Shown here: positions 8,480 through 18,116 of the stretch, one piece after another
How positions within the stretch are numbered: position 1 is the stretch's first letter
Layout: each line of letters begins with the position of its first letter
NCBI GenBank assembly: GCA_018242765.1
Contig: JAFEBH010000008.1
Span: 61,252 to 125,251, forward strand
DNA length: 64,000 nucleotides
Direction: 5' to 3'
From: Nitrospira sp.
Lineage (GTDB): Bacteria > Nitrospirota > Nitrospiria > Nitrospirales > Nitrospiraceae
The notes under the pieces: model-generated
The model's database searches: none
Told to the model about the DNA's origin: nothing
The model's input: the letters and a program-made list of their open reading frames with translations, nothing else
Translations under genes and position numbers: made by a program

Positions 8480-11400
8480 TTATGCAGTCTCCTTTTGCGA
8501 TGCGGTTCGTCGGTGATAGACGATGGCGTAGACGCAGGGAACGAAGAAAAGCGTGAACAGAGTCGCCACAAACAAGCCTCCCATGACGGCCCGCCCGAGT
8601 GGCGCATTTTGTGAATTGGCTGTGGCCATGGGGAGCATGCCGATGATCATGGCTGCGGCTGTCATCAGCACCGGGCGGATACGAGCCGTTCCAGCCTCCA
8701 CCGCAGCCCGAAGCGCATCGCCGTGTACGGCAAGCCGCTCACGGGCGAAGGAAACGAGTAGAATCGAATTGGCTGTCGCTGTTCCCATCGTCATGATGGC
8801 CCCCATCAGTGATGGCACCGAAACATTCGTGTGGGTCACGAACAATGCCCAAGCAATCCCAGCCAATGCACCGGGCAAGGCCGTAATAATAATGAACGGA
8901 TCAAGCCAAGACTGAAAATTGACAACGATCAGGAGATAGACGAGGACCACCGCAATCAATAGTCCGAAGAACATTTCACGAAGTGCGGTATGCATCACCT
9001 CGGCCTGGCCTTTGATTTCAATTACCGAACCTTGGGGCAACTCCCCTTCCATATCGTGCGTGACCTGCTGAACATCCGCCAGCACTTCGCCGAGAGACCG
9101 CCCTTCTGCAGCGACGTAGACGTCGATGAGCGGCATAATATTCCCGTGCGTGACCGCCCCTGGTGTACCAATCGGCTTAAGATCAGCCAGGTTTCCAAGG
9201 AGTTGCGGATTCAGGACTCCTCCCTCACCGGACTCGCGACCCTCCTTTGCGACAGGAACGGCCATGAGATCCTTGAGACTCGTGAGTTGAGGTTGCGGCG
9301 TGTAGACATTGATTCGATAGGACATGCCGGTCGCACGATCGAGCCAATACTTCTGGTCGACTTGTTGGCTGCCGGCAGTCGTCACAAGCATATTGTTCCC
9401 AAAATCAGTCTGGTCCAGGTTCATCCCAAGGGAGAACCGTCGATCTGCCTCCGCGAGCAGCGTCGGCATGCCCATCGGCTGCTGAACCACCACGTCACTG
9501 GAGCCCGGGATTTGCCGCAATCTTCCCGCCAATTTACGAGCGAACTCATGGTTCGCATAAATATCCGGGCCGTTGATCTGCACATCGATCGGCGCCAGAG
9601 ACCCGAAATTCAGAATTCTTGCGGTGAGATCGGCCGGTTGGAACGTGAATTCTGTGCCGGGATAGCGGGCACTCAGGCCGTTGCGGAGGATACGGCGATA
9701 GTCCCAGACGGGCGACTGGCCGTTCTTTAATGAGATAGTGAGGTCGCAGTCTTGAGTTCCGACGGTCGGACTCGGGATGAACGCGAGGTTATGAGCCCCG
9801 ACCGGAATCCCGCAGTTGCTGACAATAGATTCCACCTCGCCCGGCAAGAGCTTTTCGACATCTTTCGCGACCAGGGATGTGAGCCGCGCGGAGACCTCAA
9901 TCCGCGTACCAAGCGGCGCCCGCATATGCATCTGCATGATTCCGGACTTGATCTCGGGAAAGAACTCTGTGCCGTTGAAGTAAAAAAGGACAAGTGAACC
10001 CGTCGATATCACCAACGAAACCATGACAAAACGGGAACGGTTGTTTACCGCTCGTTCGAGTTGGGCGCTGTAGCGATCCCGGAATCTCTCAAAGCCATGC
10101 TGGAAGTTCTGCTGGAATCGGATGAATGGATTCCCCGATTGTTTTCCGTCGGAAGGGCCGCCATGTCCATGCGCATGATCGGCCTTGAGAATGTACTTCG
10201 ACATGGTGGGCACAAGCGTATACGTCAAGATAAAGGATGCCACCATCGAATAGATGACCGCTTTTGCCATCGGCGGGAAGACCCAGCCTGAGATTCCGGT
10301 CAAATGGAACAGCGGCACCCAGACAATCGTAATGGCAAGCGTGGCCACAAACGTGGGGAGCACGATCTGATTGGCAGCCTCGACGATCGCCTGTTCCAGC
10401 GGTTTCCCCATGGCAAGATGGGTGTCGACGTTTTCGATCATGACCGCGGCATTATCGACGAGAATCCCGACGGCCAATGCCAATCCGCCAAGAGTCATGA
10501 CGTTAATCGACTCCTCTTGAATATGCAGTAGGATGAGCGCGCTCAGGATGGAGAGCGGGAGTGATGTAAGGACAATGACCGTCGGGCGCCAGGATCCCAG
10601 CAGGAGCAGCACGATAATCCCCACCAGCGCAGCCGCAGTGAGCATCTCGTGCACCACGTCCGCAATGGCATCTTTCACGAATTGGGAGGCGTCGATGAGG
10701 AGCTTGACTTTGACGTCTTTCGGCAAGACATCCTGAATGCGCGGAATGAGTTCTTTGATGCCGTCCACGACTTCCAGCGTAGAGGCCTCGCTGCTTTTCA
10801 TCACCACCACGATGACGGCCTGCTGGCCTTCGACGAGCACGGCGTTCGTTTGCACCCTCCCGGCAAGGCGGGTTGACGCGACATCTCGCAGATGAATGAA
10901 GGCGTTGCCGTCTCGCTTGATCGGGATGTCATCGAACTCTTCAATCTTCAATGCTGATGCATTCGTCAAGACGAGCCAGTCGGTCGCCTTGAGCTTAATA
11001 TCCCCTCCCGGCAGTACCAGATTCTGTCTGGAAATGGCCTCATGGATATCTGCAGGGGTGAGATGACGGGCAAGAAGTTTCTGCTGATCGAGGTTGATCA
11101 TGACCTGCATGTCCTGACCGCCATACGGGTGCGGCAAGATCGCACCGGGGATCGTGACGAGGAGGGGACGGATTCGCATGATGGAGAGATTGTAGAGCTC
11201 TGCCGGTGTCAGCGTATCCGACGTGATTTGCAATGTGGCGACCGGGACCTGAGAAGGGAACAGCCGCATGACCATCGGCGCATTGATATCCGGCGGCAGT
11301 GCCTTGACAGTCGTCTGCGAAATCGCTGCAATGTCGGCTTCACTCCCACCCAAATCGACTCCGTCCTGAAGATAGACATTGATAATGGCGTTGCCGAATA

Positions 11401-11659
11401 ACGAATTACTCCATATATATTTGATACCCTCGACCGTTTGAGTGAGAAACCGTTCAAAAACATAGGTGATGCGGCCCTCGACATCTGCCGGCATGAGGTT
11501 GTCATAGATCCAGACGATCGAGCTGACGGGGATTTGGATCACCGGAAAGACGTCGGTCGGTGCTTCAAGCACTGCCATTGCCCCGAACACTACGATCAAG
11601 ATGGACAACACCACAAAGGTATACGGTTTATTTAATGCTATTTGGACGAGTTTATTCAT
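8480..11659 (-). CDS. RND-family efflux pump permease, operon 1
   Basis: The 1059-residue protein is a full-length RND permease of the AcrB/HAE1-like superfamily: 12 membrane helices in two halves, each followed by a large periplasmic loop. TM4 carries GILVDNAAVMIEN, with the conserved acidic residue of the proton relay. It has MNKLVQIALNKPYTF at the start and a C-terminal FFVPCVYAIVYHRR. No heavy-metal (CusA) methionine or histidine clusters are obvious, apart from HAHGHGG in the central cytoplasmic loop, so the substrate is unknown. The adaptor gene follows after 1 nt. A sigma-54-like promoter lies about 185 bp upstream. Confidence 0.93.
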   Translation of the reverse strand: MNKLVQIALNKPYTFVVLSILIVVFGAMAVLEAPTDVFPVIQIPVSSIVWIYDNLMPADVEGRITYVFERFLTQTVEGIKYIWSNSLFGNAIINVYLQDGVDLGGSEADIAAISQTTVKALPPDINAPMVMRLFPSQVPVATLQITSDTLTPAELYNLSIMRIRPLLVTIPGAILPHPYGGQDMQVMINLDQQKLLARHLTPADIHEAISRQNLVLPGGDIKLKATDWLVLTNASALKIEEFDDIPIKRDGNAFIHLRDVASTRLAGRVQTNAVLVEGQQAVIVVVMKSSEASTLEVVDGIKELIPRIQDVLPKDVKVKLLIDASQFVKDAIADVVHEMLTAAALVGIIVLLLLGSWRPTVIVLTSLPLSILSALILLHIQEESINVMTLGGLALAVGILVDNAAVMIENVDTHLAMGKPLEQAIVEAANQIVLPTFVATLAITIVWVPLFHLTGISGWVFPPMAKAVIYSMVASFILTYTLVPTMSKYILKADHAHGHGGPSDGKQSGNPFIRFQQNFQHGFERFRDRYSAQLERAVNNRSRFVMVSLVISTGSLVLFYFNGTEFFPEIKSGIMQMHMRAPLGTRIEVSARLTSLVAKDVEKLLPGEVESIVSNCGIPVGAHNLAFIPSPTVGTQDCDLTISLKNGQSPVWDYRRILRNGLSARYPGTEFTFQPADLTARILNFGSLAPIDVQINGPDIYANHEFARKLAGRLRQIPGSSDVVVQQPMGMPTLLAEADRRFSLGMNLDQTDFGNNMLVTTAGSQQVDQKYWLDRATGMSYRINVYTPQPQLTSLKDLMAVPVAKEGRESGEGGVLNPQLLGNLADLKPIGTPGAVTHGNIMPLIDVYVAAEGRSLGEVLADVQQVTHDMEGELPQGSVIEIKGQAEVMHTALREMFFGLLIAVVLVYLLIVVNFQSWLDPFIIITALPGALAGIAWALFVTHTNVSVPSLMGAIMTMGTATANSILLVSFARERLAVHGDALRAAVEAGTARIRPVLMTAAAMIIGMLPMATANSQNAPLGRAVMGGLFVATLFTLFFVPCVYAIVYHRRTASQKETA

Positions 11660-11843
11660 GTGAGAAGTTTCTCCATAGATCCTTATTCATAAGGTCGTGA
11701 TTGATGAATAACGTTCAACATGATGCCGTTACCCCGTCTGGTGCTGTATTGACGAGGAGCCGTCATCTCTCGCGTTGAATGCCGATCCACCTTCCATTTT
11801 CAAAAGATGCAATTTCAAATGACGGGCCAACGACAGAACGGAT

Positions 11844-11859
11844 AGCAAGGTGCCTGCCG
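11844..11859 (-). promoter_or_regulatory. candidate sigma-54 promoter of RND operon 1
   Basis: On the minus strand CGGCAGGCACCTTGCT has GG-N10-GC spacing and differs from TGGCACG-N4-TTGCW at two positions. It lies about 185 bp before the pump start. Found by eye, so chance cannot be excluded. Confidence 0.4.
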
Positions 11860-11949
11860 ACAAGACAGAACGCGAAAAACCCTGAATAATGTGGTTGAGT
11901 AGTGAACTATGAGGTCATGCAGAAGAGAAAACAGCGTGTCATAATGACA

Positions 11950-11969
11950 CAGGTGTGCCAAATGCCACC
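11950..11969. repeat. inverted repeat AGGTG-N10-CACCT
   Basis: A 5-bp perfect inverted repeat with a partly symmetric centre (TGCCAAATGC) lies about 90 bp upstream of the sigma-54-like promoter of RND operon 1. This is the distance expected of an activator-binding site. The binding protein is unknown. Confidence 0.3.
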
Positions 11970-12442
11970 TCTAATAAGGGTATCTTCTCAAATACCTTCT
12001 GTTAATTTTTCGAACACTTTGAGGCAGCCTCTCTCATGGAACGAACTACCCGGAACACCACGTTGGCTAATCACATTACCAGTAAAAGACCAGTGTGACA
12101 CTCGGGACGATGCGCAGATGTTTGATTAGCATCCAGCTGCATCACTTGCCGTACTGACCGTTGAGTTCCATCATACTCGCCAGCCTGATGCCCAGCAGGC
12201 TGTTGGCAGAGCCAGCCAGTGACGCTCTCGTCCCATTCAGAGGCTCACCGTACGGCATAGAGTAGACTTCACTCTTCGTTCGCTGTGGCCTTACAGGACG
12301 GCTTTTCTGAACAGCCTACGGGCCACCCTGCTTCCGGTAGAGATCTTGAATACCGTGCGCTTTCAGGAACATGAATGTGTTTGTTAACGCACTGTCAGTT
12401 ATACTTCTATTTATCGAACACCTATCAAACTTCGCGCAAAGC

Positions 12443-12456
12443 GTGCGATGTCGCAC
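12443..12456. promoter_or_regulatory. palindromic operator-like motif, copy a
   Basis: GTGCGATGTCGCAC is a perfect 14-bp palindrome. It is the left part of the motif found at 29650, 38991, 39112, 44309 and 47290, but here the right-hand CAGTGCGA half is missing. It lies about 345 bp before the kinase start. Confidence 0.5.
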
Positions 12457-12800
12457 GAGGTGAAGCGTGTTTGATTGGTCAAGCCGTTAGGTGATCGTAA
12501 AATGATCATTGGACGGAGAACAATGACCGGTCATCCTCGTCAGGATCATGATTTGCAGGACTCGATCTTGTGGCATCCCTTATGAATACCCTGACTGAAG
12601 TCTCTAAGGAGCGTCCACCAAACCACCGTCTTTGACTTGCCATAATTGTGTGGAAGCGTAGTCCGGAGAGTTCTAGGTGGGATCAGCATCCAAAAGAAGT
12701 ATCTTTGATCGAATGTTCATCCACAGCATTCCTTCGCACACTGTATTGGGTTTCTCCCCTCGGTGTCCGCAACCAGCTGTGGCGCTCCTTGAACCATTCC

Positions 12801-14447
12801 ATGACCCATATTCCCAAGGCGGCGAAGAGTAAGATGTTGGAGGGACGGCTTAAGTTCGACGGTATCATGGCTTGGTTCACAGTGACCGCTGCCATACTCC
12901 TTGGATTGTCCCTCGCCGGGATGGCGTTTCTCGAAGGCAAGGCTGTGGAGCAGGCCGCTGCACGCAATCGGCAATCGGCATTTCTCCGGATCTCGGAGTT
13001 TGTGGGCGGAGTGATCGAACAGACTGGGGGATTTTATAATTTGCCTCAACTACAAGAACTTATCCAAGATGTTCGGGGGATTCGACCAGGAATTCATCGT
13101 TTGTCGGTATTTGAAATCACTCCTACATCCAGTTCTCTCATTCTGAGCACCGATCCGAAGACTGCGCCGCGAATGTTGGATCCAGATGAACGCCATGAGA
13201 TCGAGCTCGGGCATTCAGTTATGCAGCTGGATAAATCGGCCACAGAACGAGCATGGCTCGTTACGGTTCCCATTCGAATAGAAGGGAAAATCGTCGGCGC
13301 ATTGCGCGGACTGTATTCGGCGAAAGAATATGACGACCTGCTGACCAAAGAAAATGAGGTGGCAAAAATATTTGGGGTCGGCGCCGTTCTGGTAACTTCC
13401 TTGGTGTTCCTCTGGCTGATTCGAGAAAAGATTCATCAACCGATTCACCAATTGTTATTCGCGATCGGAAACATTAAGGCTGAAGATCTCTCCCGGCACG
13501 TATCAGTGAACGGCCCAGTAGAAGTCCAAGAGGTGGCAGTACAGTTCAACCGCATGCTCGACCGCTTGAGGGAAGCAGGGTTAGAGAAAGATCATCTCGT
13601 GGACGAGATTCAGAATTTCAACCATACGCTCCAGAACCGTGTTGGGGAAGCGACCGAGGAACTTCAACGAGCGAATCTGGAACTGGTTGAGGCAAGACTC
13701 TCAGCTGAACGAAGTCAGCGCCTGGCTGCGTTAGGAGAGTTGTCTGCAACAGTGGCTCATGAATTAGGCAACCCATTGAATGTGCTCTCGGGCCATCTGC
13801 AAATGCTTGCTCGTAGCGACCGCCCAACAACGAGAGAACGACACCTCTCGGTTATTCAGGCTGAAATTGATCGAATGGTTGGCATTATCAATCAGCTATT
13901 GGCCCAGACTCATGTGCATTTCCGACCTGCGCCGGTTGATCTAAATCGCTCAGTCCAAGATGTTCTCGCCCTGCTCTCACCAAATCTACGGAGAGTACGG
14001 GTCGTTCTCCATGCCGACCTACAAGCCGACCTTCCCCCGGTCTCCGGGGACCAACGAGCCTTACATGGGTTGTGCTTCAATTTGATCACCAATGCCGTCC
14101 AAGCAATGCCATCCGGTGGCGAATTGACCGTCAGAACATGCATGGCCTGTGGGGAGCATCCGCCAGGAAAAATCGTCTTGGGTGACCGAGTTAAGAACCA
14201 CGGCCCGACGGTGCGGTTGATGATCGCGGACACAGGTATCGGAATCCCTCCTGAACTTCTTTCCCGAATCTGCGAGCCGTTCTTCACAACCAGACACGAC
14301 CAAGGCGGAACAGGGCTGGGAATGGCGATCTGTCACCGTGTAGTGACAGACTGCGGAGGCAGACTTGCCGTGACCAGCGAAGTGGGATGGGGAACGGAGT
14401 TTGCAGTCGACATCCCACTATGGAATGCCGAGCGGGGGGAGAAGTGA
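12801..14447 (+). CDS. membrane sensor histidine kinase
   Basis: A 548-residue kinase if the ATG at 12801 is used; ATGs at 12834 or 12864 are possible and the ribosome-binding site does not decide. It has a first membrane helix (about 22-44), a periplasmic sensor region of about 145 residues, a second helix (about 190-208), HAMP, a coiled coil, HisKA with His320 in VAHELGNPLN, and HATPase_c with DTGIGIPP and GGTGLGMAI boxes. The stop overlaps the start of the response regulator by one base (TGATG), so the pair is one operon and surely acts together. The signal sensed is unknown; nearby RND operon 1 and the gap motifs are possible targets. Confidence 0.88.
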   Translation: MTHIPKAAKSKMLEGRLKFDGIMAWFTVTAAILLGLSLAGMAFLEGKAVEQAAARNRQSAFLRISEFVGGVIEQTGGFYNLPQLQELIQDVRGIRPGIHRLSVFEITPTSSSLILSTDPKTAPRMLDPDERHEIELGHSVMQLDKSATERAWLVTVPIRIEGKIVGALRGLYSAKEYDDLLTKENEVAKIFGVGAVLVTSLVFLWLIREKIHQPIHQLLFAIGNIKAEDLSRHVSVNGPVEVQEVAVQFNRMLDRLREAGLEKDHLVDEIQNFNHTLQNRVGEATEELQRANLELVEARLSAERSQRLAALGELSATVAHELGNPLNVLSGHLQMLARSDRPTTRERHLSVIQAEIDRMVGIINQLLAQTHVHFRPAPVDLNRSVQDVLALLSPNLRRVRVVLHADLQADLPPVSGDQRALHGLCFNLITNAVQAMPSGGELTVRTCMACGEHPPGKIVLGDRVKNHGPTVRLMIADTGIGIPPELLSRICEPFFTTRHDQGGTGLGMAICHRVVTDCGGRLAVTSEVGWGTEFAVDIPLWNAERGEK

Positions 14448-15859
14448 TGTTCTGGGCAAAGACGCATCCTTCGATTCTCGTCATTGATGATGACCGCCGC
14501 AATCGTGAAATGTTGGCTGAGGCGCTCAGTCAAGCTGGATTTGAGACCGACATCGTGTCCGACGGCGTCGGTGCTTTAGACAAGGTCAAGCTGGTTCCAT
14601 ATGATGCCGTGTTGAGTGATATTTGCATGGCCCCGTTTTCAGGTTTGGACCTTCTCGATTCGCTTCGCAAGACCATGCCGGAGACGCCTGTTGTACTCTT
14701 GACCGCTTTCGGTTCGGTCGATACCGCCATTCAGGCCATGAAACAAGGTGCGTTCGATTACATGGTCAAGCCCGTCAATTTGGAAGAGCTCGTACTGACC
14801 ATGAGGCGAGCCGTAGAGCATAGACGTTTGATTGATGGCAATGGTGTACCTCAGCGTCCATCGGGTGAACAGCCCAAGACGGTTTCATTGATTGGCCACA
14901 GCAAGCCTATGGTCGACGTCTTCAAACTGGTCGGGAAAGTCGCCGGCAGCCGAGCAGCCGTCCTACTTCAAGGGGAGAGCGGAACCGGCAAGGAATTGAT
15001 TGCCCGAGCGATTCATGATAACGGACCGCGGGCTATCCACAAGTTCGTCGCCGTCAACTGTAGCGCCATTCCCGATTCCTTGCTTGAAAGCGAGCTCTTC
15101 GGCCATACCAAGGGTTCATTTAGTGGTGCTCATGCCATGCGGCGTGGATTGCTGGAAGAGGCGTCCGGCGGCACGTTCTTTTTGGATGAAGTCGGAGATC
15201 TCTCTCCGTCCGGGCAGGCAAAACTGCTCCGTGTTCTTCAAGAAGGAGAGCTGCGAAGGGTCGGGAGCAACGAATCGGTGCCGGTGGACCTGCGGATCAT
15301 TTCTGCGTCACGCCGAAATCTTTCTGAACTGGTAGGGGCTGGTCGGTTTCGTGAAGACCTCTTATATCGGCTGAACACAGTGACGATTCTATTACCGCCC
15401 CTTCGGGACCGGCCCGAGGACGTTCCACCGCTCGTCGAATACTTTCTTTTTCGGCATAGTAGTCATGGACACTATCCCGTACCTTCCTTCTCGTCCAGCG
15501 CGATGCGCGCGCTGGAAAAATATACGTGGCCGGGGAATGTGCGTGAATTAGAGCACGTCGTCGAGCGAGCGGTCGCGTTGGCAACGCATACGATCCTTTC
15601 GATCAATGATCTTCCACCGGAGGTCTTGAAGAACCACAGGGGTACAGCCGATCACCAAGACACTTTCCCCGGGACACTCAAGGCATTGCAACGGGAACAG
15701 GTGCTGAAGATGCTGGAATCCACGCAGGGCAACAAGGAGCGAACCGCGCGTTTACTCGGTATTAGTCGGCGGACTTTGTATCGACTTCTCGATCGATACG
15801 GTTTTGGGAAGAATGGGCATTGCTCGAATACAGACACAACAGACACTCCCGGCGCCTAG
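14447..15859 (+). CDS. NtrC-like sigma-54 response regulator with GSFSGA loop
   Basis: The 470-residue regulator has a receiver domain (DDD near 14-16, phosphoacceptor Asp58, Thr in LLTAFG, Lys in MVKPVN), an AAA+ domain with Walker A GESGTGKE and Walker B GTFFLDEVGD, and a C-terminal Fis-type helix-turn-helix (ERTARLLGISRRTLYRLLDRYG). The sigma-54 contact loop, normally GAFTGA, reads GSFSGA at residues 223-228. The key Thr is replaced by Ser and the second position by Ser, while Phe and the final Gly-Ala remain. It may still work, but with altered activation. It is translated from a start overlapping the kinase stop, after a strong GGGGGGAGAAG site. Confidence 0.92.
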   Translation: MFWAKTHPSILVIDDDRRNREMLAEALSQAGFETDIVSDGVGALDKVKLVPYDAVLSDICMAPFSGLDLLDSLRKTMPETPVVLLTAFGSVDTAIQAMKQGAFDYMVKPVNLEELVLTMRRAVEHRRLIDGNGVPQRPSGEQPKTVSLIGHSKPMVDVFKLVGKVAGSRAAVLLQGESGTGKELIARAIHDNGPRAIHKFVAVNCSAIPDSLLESELFGHTKGSFSGAHAMRRGLLEEASGGTFFLDEVGDLSPSGQAKLLRVLQEGELRRVGSNESVPVDLRIISASRRNLSELVGAGRFREDLLYRLNTVTILLPPLRDRPEDVPPLVEYFLFRHSSHGHYPVPSFSSSAMRALEKYTWPGNVRELEHVVERAVALATHTILSINDLPPEVLKNHRGTADHQDTFPGTLKALQREQVLKMLESTQGNKERTARLLGISRRTLYRLLDRYGFGKNGHCSNTDTTDTPGA

Positions 15860-15885
15860 CCTACCTCATGCAGGGCCTAATACAG

Positions 15886-16242
15886 TTATTGAATCAGGTC
15901 GAAGTCGATCTTGCCTTCTGCTTCCTTGGCCTGCAGTTCCGCATAGGTGGCTAGCTCATGCAGCTGATGTGCGAACAACTTCATCTGCTTTGCGAATTCG
16001 TCTGTCTCCGATCCAGGTTGTTTCTTCAAGACCAACTCCGCCTCGCGCTCTCGGTGCACGGCCATCGCATGGAGTTCTCGTGATTCCTCATGCCAGTAGA
16101 ACATTCGGTCTGACGAATGCATCTGCGATGTCCTCTGCACCCCGAACGACGCCGTGGGATGTGCCGGTGTACTCGCCATACACGCGTCAAGCAGTACGAG
16201 AGCCGCACACAGAGTGATGAGGCACAGTATTGTTGCCTTCAT
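15886..16242 (-). CDS. small hypothetical lipoprotein
   Basis: A 118-residue protein starting with a lipoprotein signal (MKATILCLITLCAALVLLDAC), followed by a largely helical, His/Glu-rich region (residues about 50-110) with heptad-like spacing. Its start overlaps the stop of the transhydrogenase gene by 4 nt (ATGA), so it is the downstream member of that operon. I chose this start rather than one 25 codons earlier because of the overlap and the signal peptide. Function is not known. Confidence 0.7.
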   Translation of the reverse strand: MKATILCLITLCAALVLLDACMASTPAHPTASFGVQRTSQMHSSDRMFYWHEESRELHAMAVHREREAELVLKKQPGSETDEFAKQMKLFAHQLHELATYAELQAKEAEGKIDFDLIQ

Positions 16243-17669
16243 GTGGCCTCCTTCGGCATCCAGGACGCCGTCATGGCCAGTTTGTTGGACGCATTCAACG
16301 CTGCAACCTTGTAGCACTCAGCGAGAGTGGGGTAGTTGAAGACCGTCTCCAGAAAATAGTCGAGGCCGGCACCCAGTCCAAGCACCGCTTGGCCGATGTG
16401 AATCAATTCGGTTGCACCGGTACCGATGGCATGCACACCGAGCAGCCGGTGGGTGTCACGGCGGAACAGCAGTTTGACCAATCCGCTGTCGTCGCCGAGA
16501 ATTTGGCCTCGGGCGATTTCCCGGTAGCGCGCCACTCCAGTCTCATACGGAACCTTCTGCGCCGTCAGTTCATGCTCGTGCGCGCCCACCATGGAGATTT
16601 CCGGGATCGAATAGATCCCCACGGGAAAATGAGCCGCCATGGGTTTCGACTCCACCCCGAAGGCCGAATGTGCGGCTAGACGGCCTTGTTCAGCCGACGT
16701 CGCGGCTAAGCTCGGATAGCCGATCACATCTCCGGCGGCCAGGATATGAGGCACGGCCGTTCTAAATTGGCTGTCGACGGTTACCAACCCTCGAGAATCG
16801 GCGGTCAACCCTGCGGCCGGAAGATTCAGCCGCGTCGTGGCGCCCTCGCGACCTGCCGAAAAGAGGACCAGGTCGGAGACGATCACTTTGCCGGATTCCA
16901 AATGGATGACCACCTCACGGGGAGGGCCTTCGCGGAGTTCCAGCCGCTCCACGGCCTCGCCAAGCCGAAAGGTGACCTCGTGACTCCTCAGCTGATGCAT
17001 GAGTTCGTCTACAATTTCCCCGTCGATAAATTCCAGGGGGCGGTCTCGTTTATCGATGACAGTGACATCCAACTGCAACGCCGCGAACATGGAAGCATAC
17101 TCGATGCCGATCACTCCGGCCCCCACAACCGCCATCCGTCGTGGAAGATGCTTCAGGTGTTTGATCTGGGCGCTCGTCAGCACAAGCTCACCATCTGCGC
17201 TCACGCCCCGAGGGATGACCGGTTGGGTGCCCACCGCGAGCAGAATCTTGTCGGCTGTCACAGTCCGCGTCTCGGTCGGCGTGGTCACCAACACGGTATG
17301 AGGGCCGGTGAACGTCGCTTCTCCGCGGAGCAAGAGCACCTCGTTCCGCCATAGCTGGGCTTCCACCACTTGCGCTTCCCGTTGGATCACGGCGCCCACA
17401 CGCCGCATGAGTTGATCCGCGGTGGGACGACTGTTCAGATGTTGACCGACATGCTCGTCAAACCGGTGATCCTCTGCGATGAACGAGAGGACGGCTTCAC
17501 GGAAGGTCTTGCTGGGGATGGTCCCGGTCGCGACGCAGACTCCACCCACGATCGGCCACCGCTCGACGACCGCCACACGCTTTCCAAATTTTGCTGCCTG
17601 AATCGCGGCTCGTTGGCCTGACGGCCCGCTACCGATACAGAGCAAATCAAAGTCATAGTCCTGGGGCAT
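16239..17669 (-). CDS. sthA: soluble pyridine nucleotide transhydrogenase-like flavoprotein
   Basis: The 476-residue protein is a FAD/NAD disulfide-reductase-family flavoprotein. Its N-terminus reads DFDLLCIGSGPSGQRAAIQAAKFG (dinucleotide fold). The active-site segment VGGVCVATGTIPSKTFR has only one cysteine in place of the CxxxxC redox pair. That pattern is typical of SthA transhydrogenases rather than dihydrolipoamide dehydrogenases. A second nucleotide-binding fold (AVVGAGVIGIEYASMF) and the C-terminal dimer domain are complete. It should balance NADH and NADPH in the cytoplasm. A small lipoprotein gene overlaps its end. Confidence 0.87.
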   Translation of the reverse strand: MPQDYDFDLLCIGSGPSGQRAAIQAAKFGKRVAVVERWPIVGGVCVATGTIPSKTFREAVLSFIAEDHRFDEHVGQHLNSRPTADQLMRRVGAVIQREAQVVEAQLWRNEVLLLRGEATFTGPHTVLVTTPTETRTVTADKILLAVGTQPVIPRGVSADGELVLTSAQIKHLKHLPRRMAVVGAGVIGIEYASMFAALQLDVTVIDKRDRPLEFIDGEIVDELMHQLRSHEVTFRLGEAVERLELREGPPREVVIHLESGKVIVSDLVLFSAGREGATTRLNLPAAGLTADSRGLVTVDSQFRTAVPHILAAGDVIGYPSLAATSAEQGRLAAHSAFGVESKPMAAHFPVGIYSIPEISMVGAHEHELTAQKVPYETGVARYREIARGQILGDDSGLVKLLFRRDTHRLLGVHAIGTGATELIHIGQAVLGLGAGLDYFLETVFNYPTLAECYKVAALNASNKLAMTASWMPKEAT

Positions 17670-18116
17670 CAGTTCCTCTCATTCTGACGGACCACTGGGC
17701 AGAGAGTGACTCGTCGATGCCGAACAACACATTTGGTTCGGTCGCTGTGGGTATCGAGGACTCGACCACAGTTGCTTGCTTGGTTCCCCACCTCACCGAA
17801 GGATATGGGTCCCTTCTCGAGTCGTCAGGCCATGCTGGAGTAACCTGTACCCTTGTCACGCCGAGACAAGCGGCGATCCCCGGATCGCCTTGAAGGGTTA
17901 TCTGTTTTATGTGAAGGGTCAAGCCACTAACCCCATGCATGACGTCGCCCTCATCATCCTGGCGATCTCCTCCGCCTCGATGGGATTGATGAAGGTGCCG
18001 CTCATCCTCCGACAACGATGAAAGATCGCAGAGCATGAGCTCAACCTTGCTCGATGCTGTTGAGGGGGCATTTTTATCAGCAACCCTTGTTGCGTATACT
18101 GATACCCAGCGCAGCA
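17670..18116. other. gap with no recognisable gene
   Basis: Several frames stay open for 60-150 codons but none has a ribosome-binding site, motif or composition I trust. It marks the start of the decayed stretch that continues to about 22 kb. Confidence 0.5.

Larger units (their letters stand above)
11660..12800. other. long divergent intergenic region between RND operon 1 and the kinase gene
   Basis: About 1.1 kb without a credible gene on either strand. It contains a sigma-54-like promoter candidate for the RND operon (11844-11859), an inverted repeat AGGTG-N10-CACCT (11950-11969) and a perfect palindrome GTGCGATGTCGCAC (12443-12456), each listed separately. The histidine kinase frame is open from 12648, so part of 12648-12800 could be coding if an earlier start is used. 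Confidence 0.6.

Noticed and set aside
12571..12586. TGGCATCCCTTATGAA as a sigma-54 promoter before the kinase
   Set aside because: Spacing gives GG-N10-GA instead of GC.
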